Source of the DNA: Streptomyces sp. L-9-10
GTDB taxonomy: Bacteria; Actinomycetota; Actinomycetes; Streptomycetales; Streptomycetaceae
Reading direction: 5' to 3'
Assembly (NCBI RefSeq): GCF_004151105.1
Contig: NZ_PHRF01000152.1
Span: forward strand, 123,222 to 187,221
Length of the DNA: 64,000 bases
Both the position numbers and the translations under genes were made by a program. The notes beneath the pieces are model-generated. The model was not told the DNA's origin. It ran no database searches and saw only the letters and a list, made by a program, of their open reading frames with translations. Position 1 is the first letter of the stretch; every line of letters begins with the position of its first letter. Of the stretch, positions 9,045 to 18,412 are shown in pieces.

Positions 9045-10205
9045 GTGTTCCTGGACACCGTCCTCACCCGCAACCCCGCGCTCGTCGACACGGCGACCGC
9101 GCTGCACCGCTCCGGTGCCATCCCGCCCGACACGTACGTCATGGACGCGGACGCCGTCGAGGGCAACGCCGCGCTGCTGGCGGCCGAGGCCGAACGGCTC
9201 GGGCTCTCGCTGTGGTTCGTGGTCAAACAGTTCGGCCGCAACCCCGAGCTGATCCGGGCGGTCGCCCGGCACATCCCGCGGTTCGCCGCGATCGACCCCT
9301 CCGAGGCCCGCACCCTGCACGCCACCGGAGCGGGGGCCGGCAACCTCGGCCATCTCGTGCAGATCCCGCGCCGCGACCTGCCCGAGCTGCTCGCCTGGCG
9401 GCCCGAGGCGGTGACCGTCTTCGATCTCGCCAACGCGCGGGCCGTCTCGGCGGCCGCCGGTGAACTGGGCTTCGTCCAGGACGTGTTCGTACGTCTCGAA
9501 GGCGTTCCCGGCTCCGTCTACCCGGGGCAGGAAGGCGGCGTGCCCCTGGACGCGCTGGACGAGTTCGCGTCCGCCGCCGAACAGCTGCCGTCGATCCGTA
9601 TCGCGGGGGTCACCGCGTTCCCCTGCGTCCTGTGCGACCCGGCCACCGGCCTGCCCGCCGCCACCCCCAACTTCGAACTCGCCCTCAAGGCAAGGGAACT
9701 GCTCACCGCCCGCGGCCACCACCCGGTCGCGCTCAGCGCCCCCAGCGCCACCTCCATGGCGACGCTGCCCCTGCTGGCCGAACGGGGCGCCACCCACGGC
9801 GAGCCCGGCCACTCCCTCACCGGCACCACCCCGCTCCACGCGATCGACCCGCACCAGCCGGAACAGCCCGCCTACGTCTACGTCAGCGAGGTCGCCCACA
9901 CCCTCGCGGACGGCAGGCCCGCGCTCTACGGCGGCGGCTTCTACAGCCGCGCCGGCATCCGCACCGCCCTGCTGCCCCGCACCGGTCTGCGCCTCCCGGT
10001 CCAGGACGCCCCCGCCGAGAACATCGACTACTACCGGCTGCTGGACGCGCCCCCCGCCGACGAGGTGCGGGCCGGGGACACCGCCGTACTCGCCTTCCGT
10101 ACGCAGATCTTCGTCACCCGCTCGACCGTCGCGGTCGTCACCGGCCTCTCCACCGGAAACCCCCGGCTGACCGGCCTGTACGACGCGCGGGGCCGGGCCC
10201 TGTAA
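9045..10205 (+). CDS. yhfX: YhfX-like PLP enzyme, alanine-racemase fold
   Basis: A protein of 386 residues with an N-terminal alanine-racemase-type TIM barrel. Lys61 in WFVVKQFGRN is the likely PLP-binding lysine. The C-terminal ~120 residues form a beta domain. Length matches E. coli YhfX. The first 30 residues are followed by a TYVMDADAV strand typical of fold type III enzymes. Racemisation or decarboxylation of an amino acid, or simple PLP carriage, are possible roles. The start is GTG, 2 nt behind yhfS, so the two PLP proteins are made together. Confidence 0.86.
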   Translation: MFLDTVLTRNPALVDTATALHRSGAIPPDTYVMDADAVEGNAALLAAEAERLGLSLWFVVKQFGRNPELIRAVARHIPRFAAIDPSEARTLHATGAGAGNLGHLVQIPRRDLPELLAWRPEAVTVFDLANARAVSAAAGELGFVQDVFVRLEGVPGSVYPGQEGGVPLDALDEFASAAEQLPSIRIAGVTAFPCVLCDPATGLPAATPNFELALKARELLTARGHHPVALSAPSATSMATLPLLAERGATHGEPGHSLTGTTPLHAIDPHQPEQPAYVYVSEVAHTLADGRPALYGGGFYSRAGIRTALLPRTGLRLPVQDAPAENIDYYRLLDAPPADEVRAGDTAVLAFRTQIFVTRSTVAVVTGLSTGNPRLTGLYDARGRAL

Positions 10206-10214
10206 GGAGCCACC

Positions 10215-11504
10215 GTGAGCAAGACCGTCATCCTCGTCATCGACGGATTCGGGATCGGCGCGATGCCGGACGCGGGCGCGCTGCGTCCGGGCGATGCCGC
10301 GGCCGACACCTGCGGGCACGTACTGGACCGCTGCCGCGCGTCCCTGGGCCGCCCGCTGCGGCTGCCCGCGCTGGGACAGCTGGGCCTCGGCCTCGTCCAT
10401 CCGCATCCCGACCTGGCCCGGTCCACCCGGCTGCCGGTGACGGCGGGCCGCGCCGCGCTCGGCTACCCGGGGGCGGACACATACGCGGGCCACCAGACCA
10501 TGATGGGCGCGGACTTCAGCCGCGTCACGGTGGCCCGGCTGGCCGACCACCTCCCCGAGGTGATCTCGGCCCTGTCCGCGGCCGGCCACCGTGCCGAACC
10601 GCTCGACGGCCGGCCGCTGCTCCTGGTCGACGGCGCGGTCCTGGTCCACGACAACCTGGAGGCCGACCCTGGCATCAACTGGAACGCCTCCGGCCGCCTG
10701 GACGACCTGCCCTTCGACCGGATCCTCGCGATCGCCCGTACGGTACGGACCGTGGCACCCGTCGCCCGCGTCATCGCGGTCGGCGGCCACGCGGACGGGC
10801 CTCTCAGCACGTACGTACGCGACGGGGACGGCGGCACGGTCGGCCTGGACACCCCGGCCAGCGGCTTCTACCGCAACGGCGGACTCGAAGTCCAGCACCT
10901 GGGCGCGGACATCGACCACACCCGCCGGCTCCCGGACCTGGCGGCCCGCGCGGGCATCCCGGTGACGCTCGTCGGCAAGGCGGCGGACATCCTGGCGTGC
11001 GATGCCGCCGTACGGCGGCCGGCTGTCGGGACGGCGGAGGTCCTGACCCACACGCTGGAGGCGGTACGCGCCCCCGGCGACGGGCTCGTCGTCGCCAACG
11101 TCCAGGAGACGGACCTCGCCGGACACCAGCAGGACACCGACCGCTACGGCCGGATCCTGGAACAGACCGACGCGGGGCTGTCGGCGCTGCTCGGGCTGCT
11201 GTCCGGGGCGGGCGACCGGCTGACGGTGACGGGCGACCACGGCAACGACCCGACGATCGGCCACGCGTACCACACGCGCGAATACGTCCCGGTCCTGACG
11301 TACAGCCCTGACGGCGCGGGCCCGGAACTACGGGCGGACGCGGGGACGCTGGCGTCGGTGGGAGCGGATGCGTGGGCGTGGCTTCGCCGCGGTGTGCGCG
11401 GGTCCCTCCAGGTGCCGGGGCCTGGGCCGGTTTCCTCGTGCGGGTTGCCGCCGGGTGGCGCTCCGGGGCTCGCGCCCGGGACGCCATGGTGCGACGCTCC
11501 GTGA
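10215..11504 (+). CDS. yhfW: YhfW-like phosphopentomutase-family protein
   Basis: A protein of 429 residues in the alkaline-phosphatase superfamily, like phosphopentomutase and E. coli YhfW. Metal-site residues are in place: Asp10 (VIDGFG), Thr89 in GADTYAGHQTMMG as the probable phospho-acceptor, Asp300 and His304, Asp341-His342 (GDHGNDPT) and His353 (HTREYVPV). It could interconvert sugar phosphates or act on a phosphorylated amino-acid derivative. The last ~27 residues, from about 403 on, are encoded by a dispersed intergenic repeat (11421-11480) and look unlike the family. The original C-terminus probably lay near residue 400. Confidence 0.86.
   Translation: MSKTVILVIDGFGIGAMPDAGALRPGDAAADTCGHVLDRCRASLGRPLRLPALGQLGLGLVHPHPDLARSTRLPVTAGRAALGYPGADTYAGHQTMMGADFSRVTVARLADHLPEVISALSAAGHRAEPLDGRPLLLVDGAVLVHDNLEADPGINWNASGRLDDLPFDRILAIARTVRTVAPVARVIAVGGHADGPLSTYVRDGDGGTVGLDTPASGFYRNGGLEVQHLGADIDHTRRLPDLAARAGIPVTLVGKAADILACDAAVRRPAVGTAEVLTHTLEAVRAPGDGLVVANVQETDLAGHQQDTDRYGRILEQTDAGLSALLGLLSGAGDRLTVTGDHGNDPTIGHAYHTREYVPVLTYSPDGAGPELRADAGTLASVGADAWAWLRRGVRGSLQVPGPGPVSSCGLPPGGAPGLAPGTPWCDAP
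11421..11480 (+). repeat. Half copy of a dispersed intergenic repeat
   Basis: This stretch matches 22677-22735 over about 58 bp at roughly four of five positions, including the exact core GCCGGGTGGCGCTCCGG. In the second place it is one arm of a ~160 bp imperfect palindrome; here only that arm is present. It overlaps the 3' end of the yhfW reading frame. Confidence 0.65.
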
Positions 11505-11550
11505 TCGCCGGGAGACCTGTGTCCGCGCTCCGGCCCATCCGCCTCTACTT

Positions 11551-11928
11551 CTACGGCCGAGCTGTGGCGGCAACGTCGCCGAAGACCTTTTCGGCCCCGA
11601 TCCGCCGTATGCGTTCGGTGCCCCATTCTCCCAAGGAGGCAAGGGCGGCGTTGAGCGAGACGCCGTGCTCCGTCAGGGAGTACTCGACCTTCGGCGGCAC
11701 CTCGCGGTACACCTCACGGTGCACGAGTCCGTCTTCTTCCATCTCCCGCAGATGCTGGATCAGCATCTTCTCGCTGACACCCGGCAGACCGCGTCGAAGC
11801 TCGGCGAACCGGCGGGTCCCGTAGTGGTGCAGTTCCCAGAGGATGAGCGACTTCCACTTGCCGGCGACCACGTCCATCGCCGCGTCGATGCCACAGAAAT
11901 AGGGACCACGTCGCGCTGACGCTGCCAT
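11551..11928 (-). CDS. HxlR-family transcription regulator
   Basis: A winged-helix protein of about 125 residues. The HxlR/MarR-type core runs from VVAGKWKSLILWELHHYGTRR, through the recognition region FAELRRGLPGVSEKMLIQHLREME, to the wing PPKVEYSLTEHG. A CGID cysteine near residue 12 could be a redox or electrophile sensor, as in other HxlR proteins. A GTG at 11955 would add nine residues; the ATG at 11928 with GGGGGG just before it is preferred. It diverges from the imine-reductase-like gene, with two palindromes between them. Confidence 0.85.
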   Translation of the reverse strand: MAASARRGPYFCGIDAAMDVVAGKWKSLILWELHHYGTRRFAELRRGLPGVSEKMLIQHLREMEEDGLVHREVYREVPPKVEYSLTEHGVSLNAALASLGEWGTERIRRIGAEKVFGDVAATARP

Positions 11929-11948
11929 CCGCCCCCCCAGGAGGTACT

Positions 11949-11978
11949 TACTCACGGGTGAGTACCCGACTAATTAGT
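11949..11978. promoter_or_regulatory. Putative HxlR operator
   Basis: Two palindromes lie in the divergent gap: TACTCAC-GG-GTGAGTA (11949-11964) and ACTAATTAGT (11969-11978). HxlR-family dimers typically bind such short inverted repeats in the spacer between themselves and the gene they control. Confidence 0.55.
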
Positions 11979-12050
11979 CCGTACTGGTCAACCCTACTGG
12001 CTGCGGAGAGGATCGAGCCGAAGGACGAACACGAGGGGGAGAGCCGAAAA

Positions 12051-12935
12051 ATGACAACCGACAACAGCGTTCAGGTGAGTGTTCTCGGGCTGGGGGCCAT
12101 GGGCAGCGCTCTCGCGGGCGCCCTGGTGAAGGCCGGATACGCGACCACATGCTGGAACCGCTCACCGGGGAAGGCGGACGGCCTCGTCGCGCAGGGCGCC
12201 AAGGCCGCCGACACGGCCGGCGACGCGGTCCGGGCCGGCCGACTGCTGATCGTCTGCCTGCTGGACCACGCGTCGGTCCATGAGGTGCTCGATCCGCTCT
12301 CCGGCGAACTGGCCGGACGAACCCTGGTCAACATGACCACGACGTCACCCGCTCAGTCACGGGAGTTGGCCCGCTGGGCCGCCCAAGCGGGGGTCGCGTA
12401 TCTGGACGGCGGCATCATGGCCGTACCGCACATGATCGGCGGGCCTGGGGCATCGATCCTCTACAGCGGTTCGGCCGATGTCTTCCATCGGTACAAGCCG
12501 CTGCTCGACCTGTGGGGAACCAGTACCTACTTCGGTGAGGACGCCGGGCTGGCGTCCCTGTACGACCTCGCCCTGCTCGCGGGCATGTACGTCATGTTCG
12601 CCGGATTCATGCACGGCGCCGCCATGGTCGCGCCGGCCGGCGTGACGGCGGGCGAGTTCGCCGCCAAGGCCGCACCGTGGCTGACCGCCATGACCGGCGC
12701 CTTCGAAGGGTTCGCCGCGGTCATCGACGGCGGGGACTACACCGTCGAAGGGCAGCAGAGCCTCGGCTTCTCCAACCTCGGTGACCTCCTGGCCGCCAGC
12801 TCCGACCAGGGCATCAGCACCGAGGCAGTGGCCATGGTGCAGCGGCTCGTCCAACGCCAGATCGATGCGGGCCATGGAGAGGAAGGCTTCGCCCGAATCA
12901 TCGAGAGCATCAAGCAACCGGCTGACAACTCCTGA
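12051..12935 (+). CDS. Imine-reductase-like NADPH oxidoreductase
   Basis: A protein of 294 residues in the 6-phosphogluconate/beta-hydroxyacid dehydrogenase superfamily. The N-terminal Rossmann motif is VLGLGAMGSALA, with NRSPGK (Asn36-Arg37) in the place that selects NADPH. The GGIMAVPHMIG...SILYSG block and LASLYDLALLAGMY are characteristic of imine reductases. Asp172 occupies the position of the catalytic Asp of R-type imine reductases. The start ATG at 12051 has GAGGGGGAG upstream. It is probably controlled by the divergent HxlR repressor. Natural substrate unknown; cyclic imine reduction is the family-based guess. Confidence 0.82.
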   Translation: MTTDNSVQVSVLGLGAMGSALAGALVKAGYATTCWNRSPGKADGLVAQGAKAADTAGDAVRAGRLLIVCLLDHASVHEVLDPLSGELAGRTLVNMTTTSPAQSRELARWAAQAGVAYLDGGIMAVPHMIGGPGASILYSGSADVFHRYKPLLDLWGTSTYFGEDAGLASLYDLALLAGMYVMFAGFMHGAAMVAPAGVTAGEFAAKAAPWLTAMTGAFEGFAAVIDGGDYTVEGQQSLGFSNLGDLLAASSDQGISTEAVAMVQRLVQRQIDAGHGEEGFARIIESIKQPADNS

Positions 12936-12940
12936 CAAAA

Positions 12941-12958
12941 GGAGGTTTCCGGACCTCC
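12941..12958 (+). terminator. Terminator between convergent genes
   Basis: GGAGGT-TTCCGG-ACCTCC forms a perfect 6-bp stem five bases after the imine-reductase stop codon. There is an A run before it and no T run after it. Confidence 0.55.
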
Positions 12959-13024
12959 GGGAACGACGGGGTGTCAGTTGTCCGGGCGTCAGAACGCATG
13001 CGTGGCATTCGGGCCCGCGCGGCC

Positions 13025-13771
13025 TCACATCCGGGATCTCAGGACGTCGACCTCACAGCCCGGCGCGAACGGGTCGAAGCCGTGCTCGGTCAGCCAGCGA
13101 ACTGCCAGCAGGCTTCGCAACGACCACCACGCGTGGATCACGTCGAGGTCGACGTCGGTGCCGTAGCCGGCGACGACGTCACCGAGGTGCTCCTCGTGTC
13201 CGAGCGTGAAGGTGGCGAGGTCGTACAGGGCATCGCCCTGGCCCGCCTCGGACCAGTCGATGATGCCCGTGACCTCGTCGCCGTCGACGAAGACGTGCGC
13301 GACCTGCAGGTCGCCGTGCGTGAACGCCGGAGTCCACGGCCGGAGCGCGGCCTCGGCGACCTGGCGGTTGCGGGCGACCAGGTCGGCGGGCAGGAAGCCG
13401 TTCGTCACGAGCGACTCGCACTCGTCGTCGAGTTCCGCCGCCAGCGCGACGATGCTCCGGCCGGCCCGGCCGGGCCGGGGCGGCAGCGGCGCGTCGTGCA
13501 GCCTCCGGATGGCGGCGCCCGCCGCGGCCCACGCCGCCGACGACCCGGTCGACGGCCCGCCGAGGCGCCCGACCGTCGTCCCCGGGAGTGCGGCGATCGC
13601 GAGCACGGGCGGCTTGCGCCACAGGACCTCCGGGGTCGGGACCGGCGCGAGGGACATCGCCTCGATCTCGACGTCGATGCGCGCCTGATCGGCGTCCACC
13701 TTCAGGAACACATCGCCGACGCGCAGGGTCGCGCGCTCGGAATGGGCGACAACGACTGTGACCTCATCCAT
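13025..13771 (-). CDS. Aminoglycoside-phosphotransferase-like kinase
   Basis: A protein of 248 residues with the APH/choline kinase fold. The catalytic loop reads THGDLQVAHVFVDG and the metal-binding segment GIIDWSEAGQGDALYDLA. The asparagine usual after HGD (HGDxxxxN) is a histidine here, as in one actinobacterial subfamily. The start ATG at 13771 (MDEVTVVVAHSE) precedes the N-lobe strands. Family members phosphorylate small hydroxyl compounds including antibiotics; a resistance role is possible but not shown. It is convergent with the imine-reductase gene and ends upstream of nothing co-directional except ffh. Confidence 0.8.
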   Translation of the reverse strand: MDEVTVVVAHSERATLRVGDVFLKVDADQARIDVEIEAMSLAPVPTPEVLWRKPPVLAIAALPGTTVGRLGGPSTGSSAAWAAAGAAIRRLHDAPLPPRPGRAGRSIVALAAELDDECESLVTNGFLPADLVARNRQVAEAALRPWTPAFTHGDLQVAHVFVDGDEVTGIIDWSEAGQGDALYDLATFTLGHEEHLGDVVAGYGTDVDLDVIHAWWSLRSLLAVRWLTEHGFDPFAPGCEVDVLRSRM

Positions 13772-13896
13772 GGGCGACCAGTATCCCGGGGATGATCGCC
13801 GACGTCGCCGGGTTTTACCGCGTGCGAGGGCGGGCGGGGCGAGGCGGCGGCACCGTCCCGCACCCCGCCGGAGACGCACCGCGCCCCGCCCAGGGG

Positions 13897-15435
<1,539 letters not shown>

Positions 15436-15553
15436 GGCGGTCGCGGATCCTCAGGTCGGGGGCGGATGAGGGGGCTGTCCCCTACAGCTTCGCGCTATGA
15501 AGGACAGACCGTTCCCCAGGGTATCCGGCCGCGCGCGGTGCGGTCTGCCCTGT

Positions 15554-15581
15554 GGGGGCTCGGCCGTTCGGCCGAGCCCCC
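15554..15581 (-). terminator. Terminator of the amtB-glnK-glnD operon
   Basis: GGGGGCTCGGCCG-TT-CGGCCGAGCCCCC is a perfect 13-bp inverted repeat ten bases after the glnD stop codon. It lacks a T tail, as is common in Streptomyces. Confidence 0.8.
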
Positions 15582-15591
15582 GGCCGCGACG

Positions 15592-18057
15592 TCAGCGCAG
15601 CGCGGCCTCCACGGCGCCGGCCAGCTCGGCGGCGGCCTTCTCGGGCAGCGGCCGGCCCCGCTCGTTCGTGACATAGAACGCGTCGACCGCGTTGGCGCCC
15701 AGCGTCGACACATGCGCGCTGCGCACCCGTACCCTCGCCTCCTCCAGGGCGCGGCCGATGCGGTGCAGCAGCCCCGGTGCGTCCTGGGCGCGTACCTCGA
15801 TGACCGTCGCGAGCTGGGAGGCGGTCGGCGCGACGGTCACGCGGGGCGGCGGAGCCGTGACTCCCCGGCGGCGCGGATACGCGGCCTCCCGCTCGGCGAG
15901 CCTGGACGGGATGTCGAGCGAGCCGTCGAGGGCCCGTACGAGATCGGCGCGGAGCCGGGCGGCCTGCGGCAGGGAGCCGTATTCGGCGGCCACCCGCCAG
16001 CTCAGCAGCAGGACCTCGGTGGTCTGCTTCCGTCCCGCGTCCTTGCCCAGCTCGGCGGGCAGCTCGACGGCGCGCAGATCGGCGGCGCGTACGGTCAGCC
16101 GGTGCAGGGCGAGCACCCCGGCCGCGGCGGGCAGGACGCCCGGCTGGTCGGGCAGCGCGATGAGCAGTTCGACGCCGACGGGTTCGGGTTCGCCGTCGTC
16201 CTGCGGGGCCTCGGCCTGGGCGTGCAGCGCCAGTACGGGACCGCCGGTGCGCAGCGCCTCGACGGCCAGCCGTTCCTGCTCGGCGCTGGGCGCGGCGGGT
16301 TCCGGCTCGGTGACGGCGTCGCCCGCGAGGACGGCGGCCACGCGCGCGACGAGGTCGTCGACGAGCGAGGCGCGCCAGGACGACCAGGCCGCGGGGCCGG
16401 TGGCGAGCGCGTCGGCCTCGGTGAGGGCGTGCAGCAGTTCCAGGGTGGCGAGCGAACCGACCCGGGTGGCGACCGCGCTGACGGTCGCGGGGTCGTCCAG
16501 GTCGCGCCGGGTCGCGGTGTCGATGAGCAGCAGGTGGTGGCGTACGACCGTGGCGACGACGCCCATGTCCTCACGGTCGAAGCCGATCCGGGAGGCGACG
16601 TCGCGGGCGATGACCTCGCCGGCCACGGAGTGGTCGCCGGGCCAGCCCTTGCCGATGTCGTGCAGCAGGGCGCAGATCAGCAGCAGGTCGGGGCGGCCCA
16701 CGCGGCGGGTCAGCGAGGACGCCTGGACGGCGGTCTCCACGAGATGGCGGTCGACGGTCCAGGTGTGGACGGGGTTGCGCTGCGGCCGGCAGCGGACCCG
16801 CTCCCAGTCGGGAAGGAACTGGCTGATCAGGCCCTCGGCCTCCAGCGCCTCCCAGACGGGGACGGTCGACTCGCCGGCGCCGAGCAGGGTGATCAGTTCC
16901 TGGCGCGCCTCGGCGGGCCAGGGCACGGGCAGCGGCTTCGAGGCGGCGGCCAGCCGGCGGACGGCGTGCAGCGAGATCGGCAGACCGGCCTGGGCGGCGG
17001 CGGCCGCCGCCCGCAGGGGCAGCACGAGGTCGCGCTCCGGGCGGGCGGTACGGGCGAGGACGACCTCGCCGTCCTGCTCGACGACGCCTTCGGCGAGCGG
17101 GCTGCGGTCCGGGGCGGGCTTGGCGCCGAGCATGGCCCGCAGCCGGGGCCGCACGGCCCGGGAGCGCAGTACGCGGTTGACCTCGCGCCAGGTGACGTCG
17201 GAGGCGTACGAGACGGTGCGCGCCGCCTCGTACACCTGCCGCAGCAGCGCGTCGGCGTCGAGCAGGCCGAGTTCCGCGGCGACCGGGTCCTGTTCCTGGA
17301 GGGCGAGCCGGTCGGTGGCGCGGCCGGTGGTCAGATGCAGGGCGTCGCGGGCGTCGAGGAGCCGGCGCCGGGCCTCGTAGAGCCCTTCGCGGGGCGCGTC
17401 GGCGAGCCAGGAAGCGGCGATGGCGCGCAGCGCGGTGGCGTCGCGCAGTCCGCCCCTGGCCTCCTTGAGGTCGGGTTCCAGCAGGAACTGGAGCTCGCCC
17501 TGGCGCTCGGCGCGCTCCCGGCAGAGTTCGTCCAGCTCGGGGAGGCGTTTGAGGGCGCTGTTGCGCCAGTCGGCGAGGATCGCGGTGCGTACGCCGCCGA
17601 CCAGGCCCAGGTCCCCGGCGACATGCCGGGCGTCGAGCAGCCCGAGCTGCACCTTGAGGTCCTCGCCCGCGGTCCTGCGCACCTCGGCCGGGGTGCGTAC
17701 GGAGTGGTCGAGGGCGAGCCCGAGGTCCCACACCGGGTACCAGACGCGGTCGGCGAGTGCGGCGATCGCGGCGGGGCCGGAGGCGCCATCGTGCAGGAGC
17801 AGCAGGTCGAGGTCGCTGCGCGGCGACAGTTCGCCGCGGCCGTAGCCGCCGACGGCGACGAGCGCGGCGCCCCGTACCCCGGCTTCCCTGGCGGCGGTGG
17901 TGAACAGCGCGTTCAGCCAGTCGTCGGTCAGTCTGGCCAGGGCGGCACGGCGCGGCGGCCCGGACTGCGCCTTCTCCTGGAGGAGGCGCAGCCGGGCCGC
18001 CGCGTAGCCGCTGGGTCCCGAGTCTGCCTGTTCGGTCATCTCTTCGAGGCTCGTCAC
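15592..18057 (-). CDS. glnD: PII nucleotidyltransferase GlnD
   Basis: A cytoplasmic enzyme of 821 residues that modifies and demodifies the PII protein according to nitrogen status. The nucleotidyltransferase motif reads VGGYGRGELSPRSDLDLLLL near residue 60-80. A central HD phosphohydrolase region contains ALLHDIGKGWPGDHS, and two ACT domains lie at the C-terminus (ends in a VIEVRAQDAPGLLHRIG unit). In S. coelicolor GlnD adenylylates rather than uridylylates GlnK. The GTG at 18057 lies 16 nt after glnK; an ATG six codons later is an alternative. It is the last gene of the amtB operon. Confidence 0.95.
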   Translation of the reverse strand: MTSLEEMTEQADSGPSGYAAARLRLLQEKAQSGPPRRAALARLTDDWLNALFTTAAREAGVRGAALVAVGGYGRGELSPRSDLDLLLLHDGASGPAAIAALADRVWYPVWDLGLALDHSVRTPAEVRRTAGEDLKVQLGLLDARHVAGDLGLVGGVRTAILADWRNSALKRLPELDELCRERAERQGELQFLLEPDLKEARGGLRDATALRAIAASWLADAPREGLYEARRRLLDARDALHLTTGRATDRLALQEQDPVAAELGLLDADALLRQVYEAARTVSYASDVTWREVNRVLRSRAVRPRLRAMLGAKPAPDRSPLAEGVVEQDGEVVLARTARPERDLVLPLRAAAAAAQAGLPISLHAVRRLAAASKPLPVPWPAEARQELITLLGAGESTVPVWEALEAEGLISQFLPDWERVRCRPQRNPVHTWTVDRHLVETAVQASSLTRRVGRPDLLLICALLHDIGKGWPGDHSVAGEVIARDVASRIGFDREDMGVVATVVRHHLLLIDTATRRDLDDPATVSAVATRVGSLATLELLHALTEADALATGPAAWSSWRASLVDDLVARVAAVLAGDAVTEPEPAAPSAEQERLAVEALRTGGPVLALHAQAEAPQDDGEPEPVGVELLIALPDQPGVLPAAAGVLALHRLTVRAADLRAVELPAELGKDAGRKQTTEVLLLSWRVAAEYGSLPQAARLRADLVRALDGSLDIPSRLAEREAAYPRRRGVTAPPPRVTVAPTASQLATVIEVRAQDAPGLLHRIGRALEEARVRVRSAHVSTLGANAVDAFYVTNERGRPLPEKAAAELAGAVEAALR

Positions 18058-18073
18058 CCAGTCGTTCCCATCT

Positions 18074-18412
18074 CTAGAGTGCGTCCGGGCCGCGCTCGCC
18101 GGTCCGTACCCGGACCGCCGTGTCGACCGGCACGCTCCATACCTTCCCGTCACCGATCTTGCCGGTGCGGGCGGCCTTGACCACCACTTCGATGAGCTGT
18201 TCGGCGTCGCCGTCCTCGACCAGCACCTCGATGCGGATCTTCGGTACGAGGTCGACGGTGTACTCGGCACCGCGGTAGACCTCGGTGTGGCCGCGCTGGC
18301 GGCCGTAGCCACTGGCCTCCGTGACCGTGAGCCCCTGGACGCCGAAGGCCTGCAGGGCCTCCTTGATCTCGTCCAGCCGGTGTGGCTTCACGACTGCGGT
18401 GATGAGCTTCAT
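18074..18412 (-). CDS. glnK: PII signal protein GlnK
   Basis: A trimeric nitrogen-signal protein of 112 residues. The T-loop GHTEVYRGAEYTV carries Tyr51, the residue modified by GlnD, and the B-loop TGKIGDGKVW follows. It is known to block the ammonium channel AmtB when nitrogen is plentiful. Its ATG overlaps the amtB stop by 4 nt (ATGA), indicating translational coupling. GlnD follows 16 nt behind. The gene is often called glnB or glnK; the link with amtB favours glnK. Confidence 0.97.
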   Translation of the reverse strand: MKLITAVVKPHRLDEIKEALQAFGVQGLTVTEASGYGRQRGHTEVYRGAEYTVDLVPKIRIEVLVEDGDAEQLIEVVVKAARTGKIGDGKVWSVPVDTAVRVRTGERGPDAL

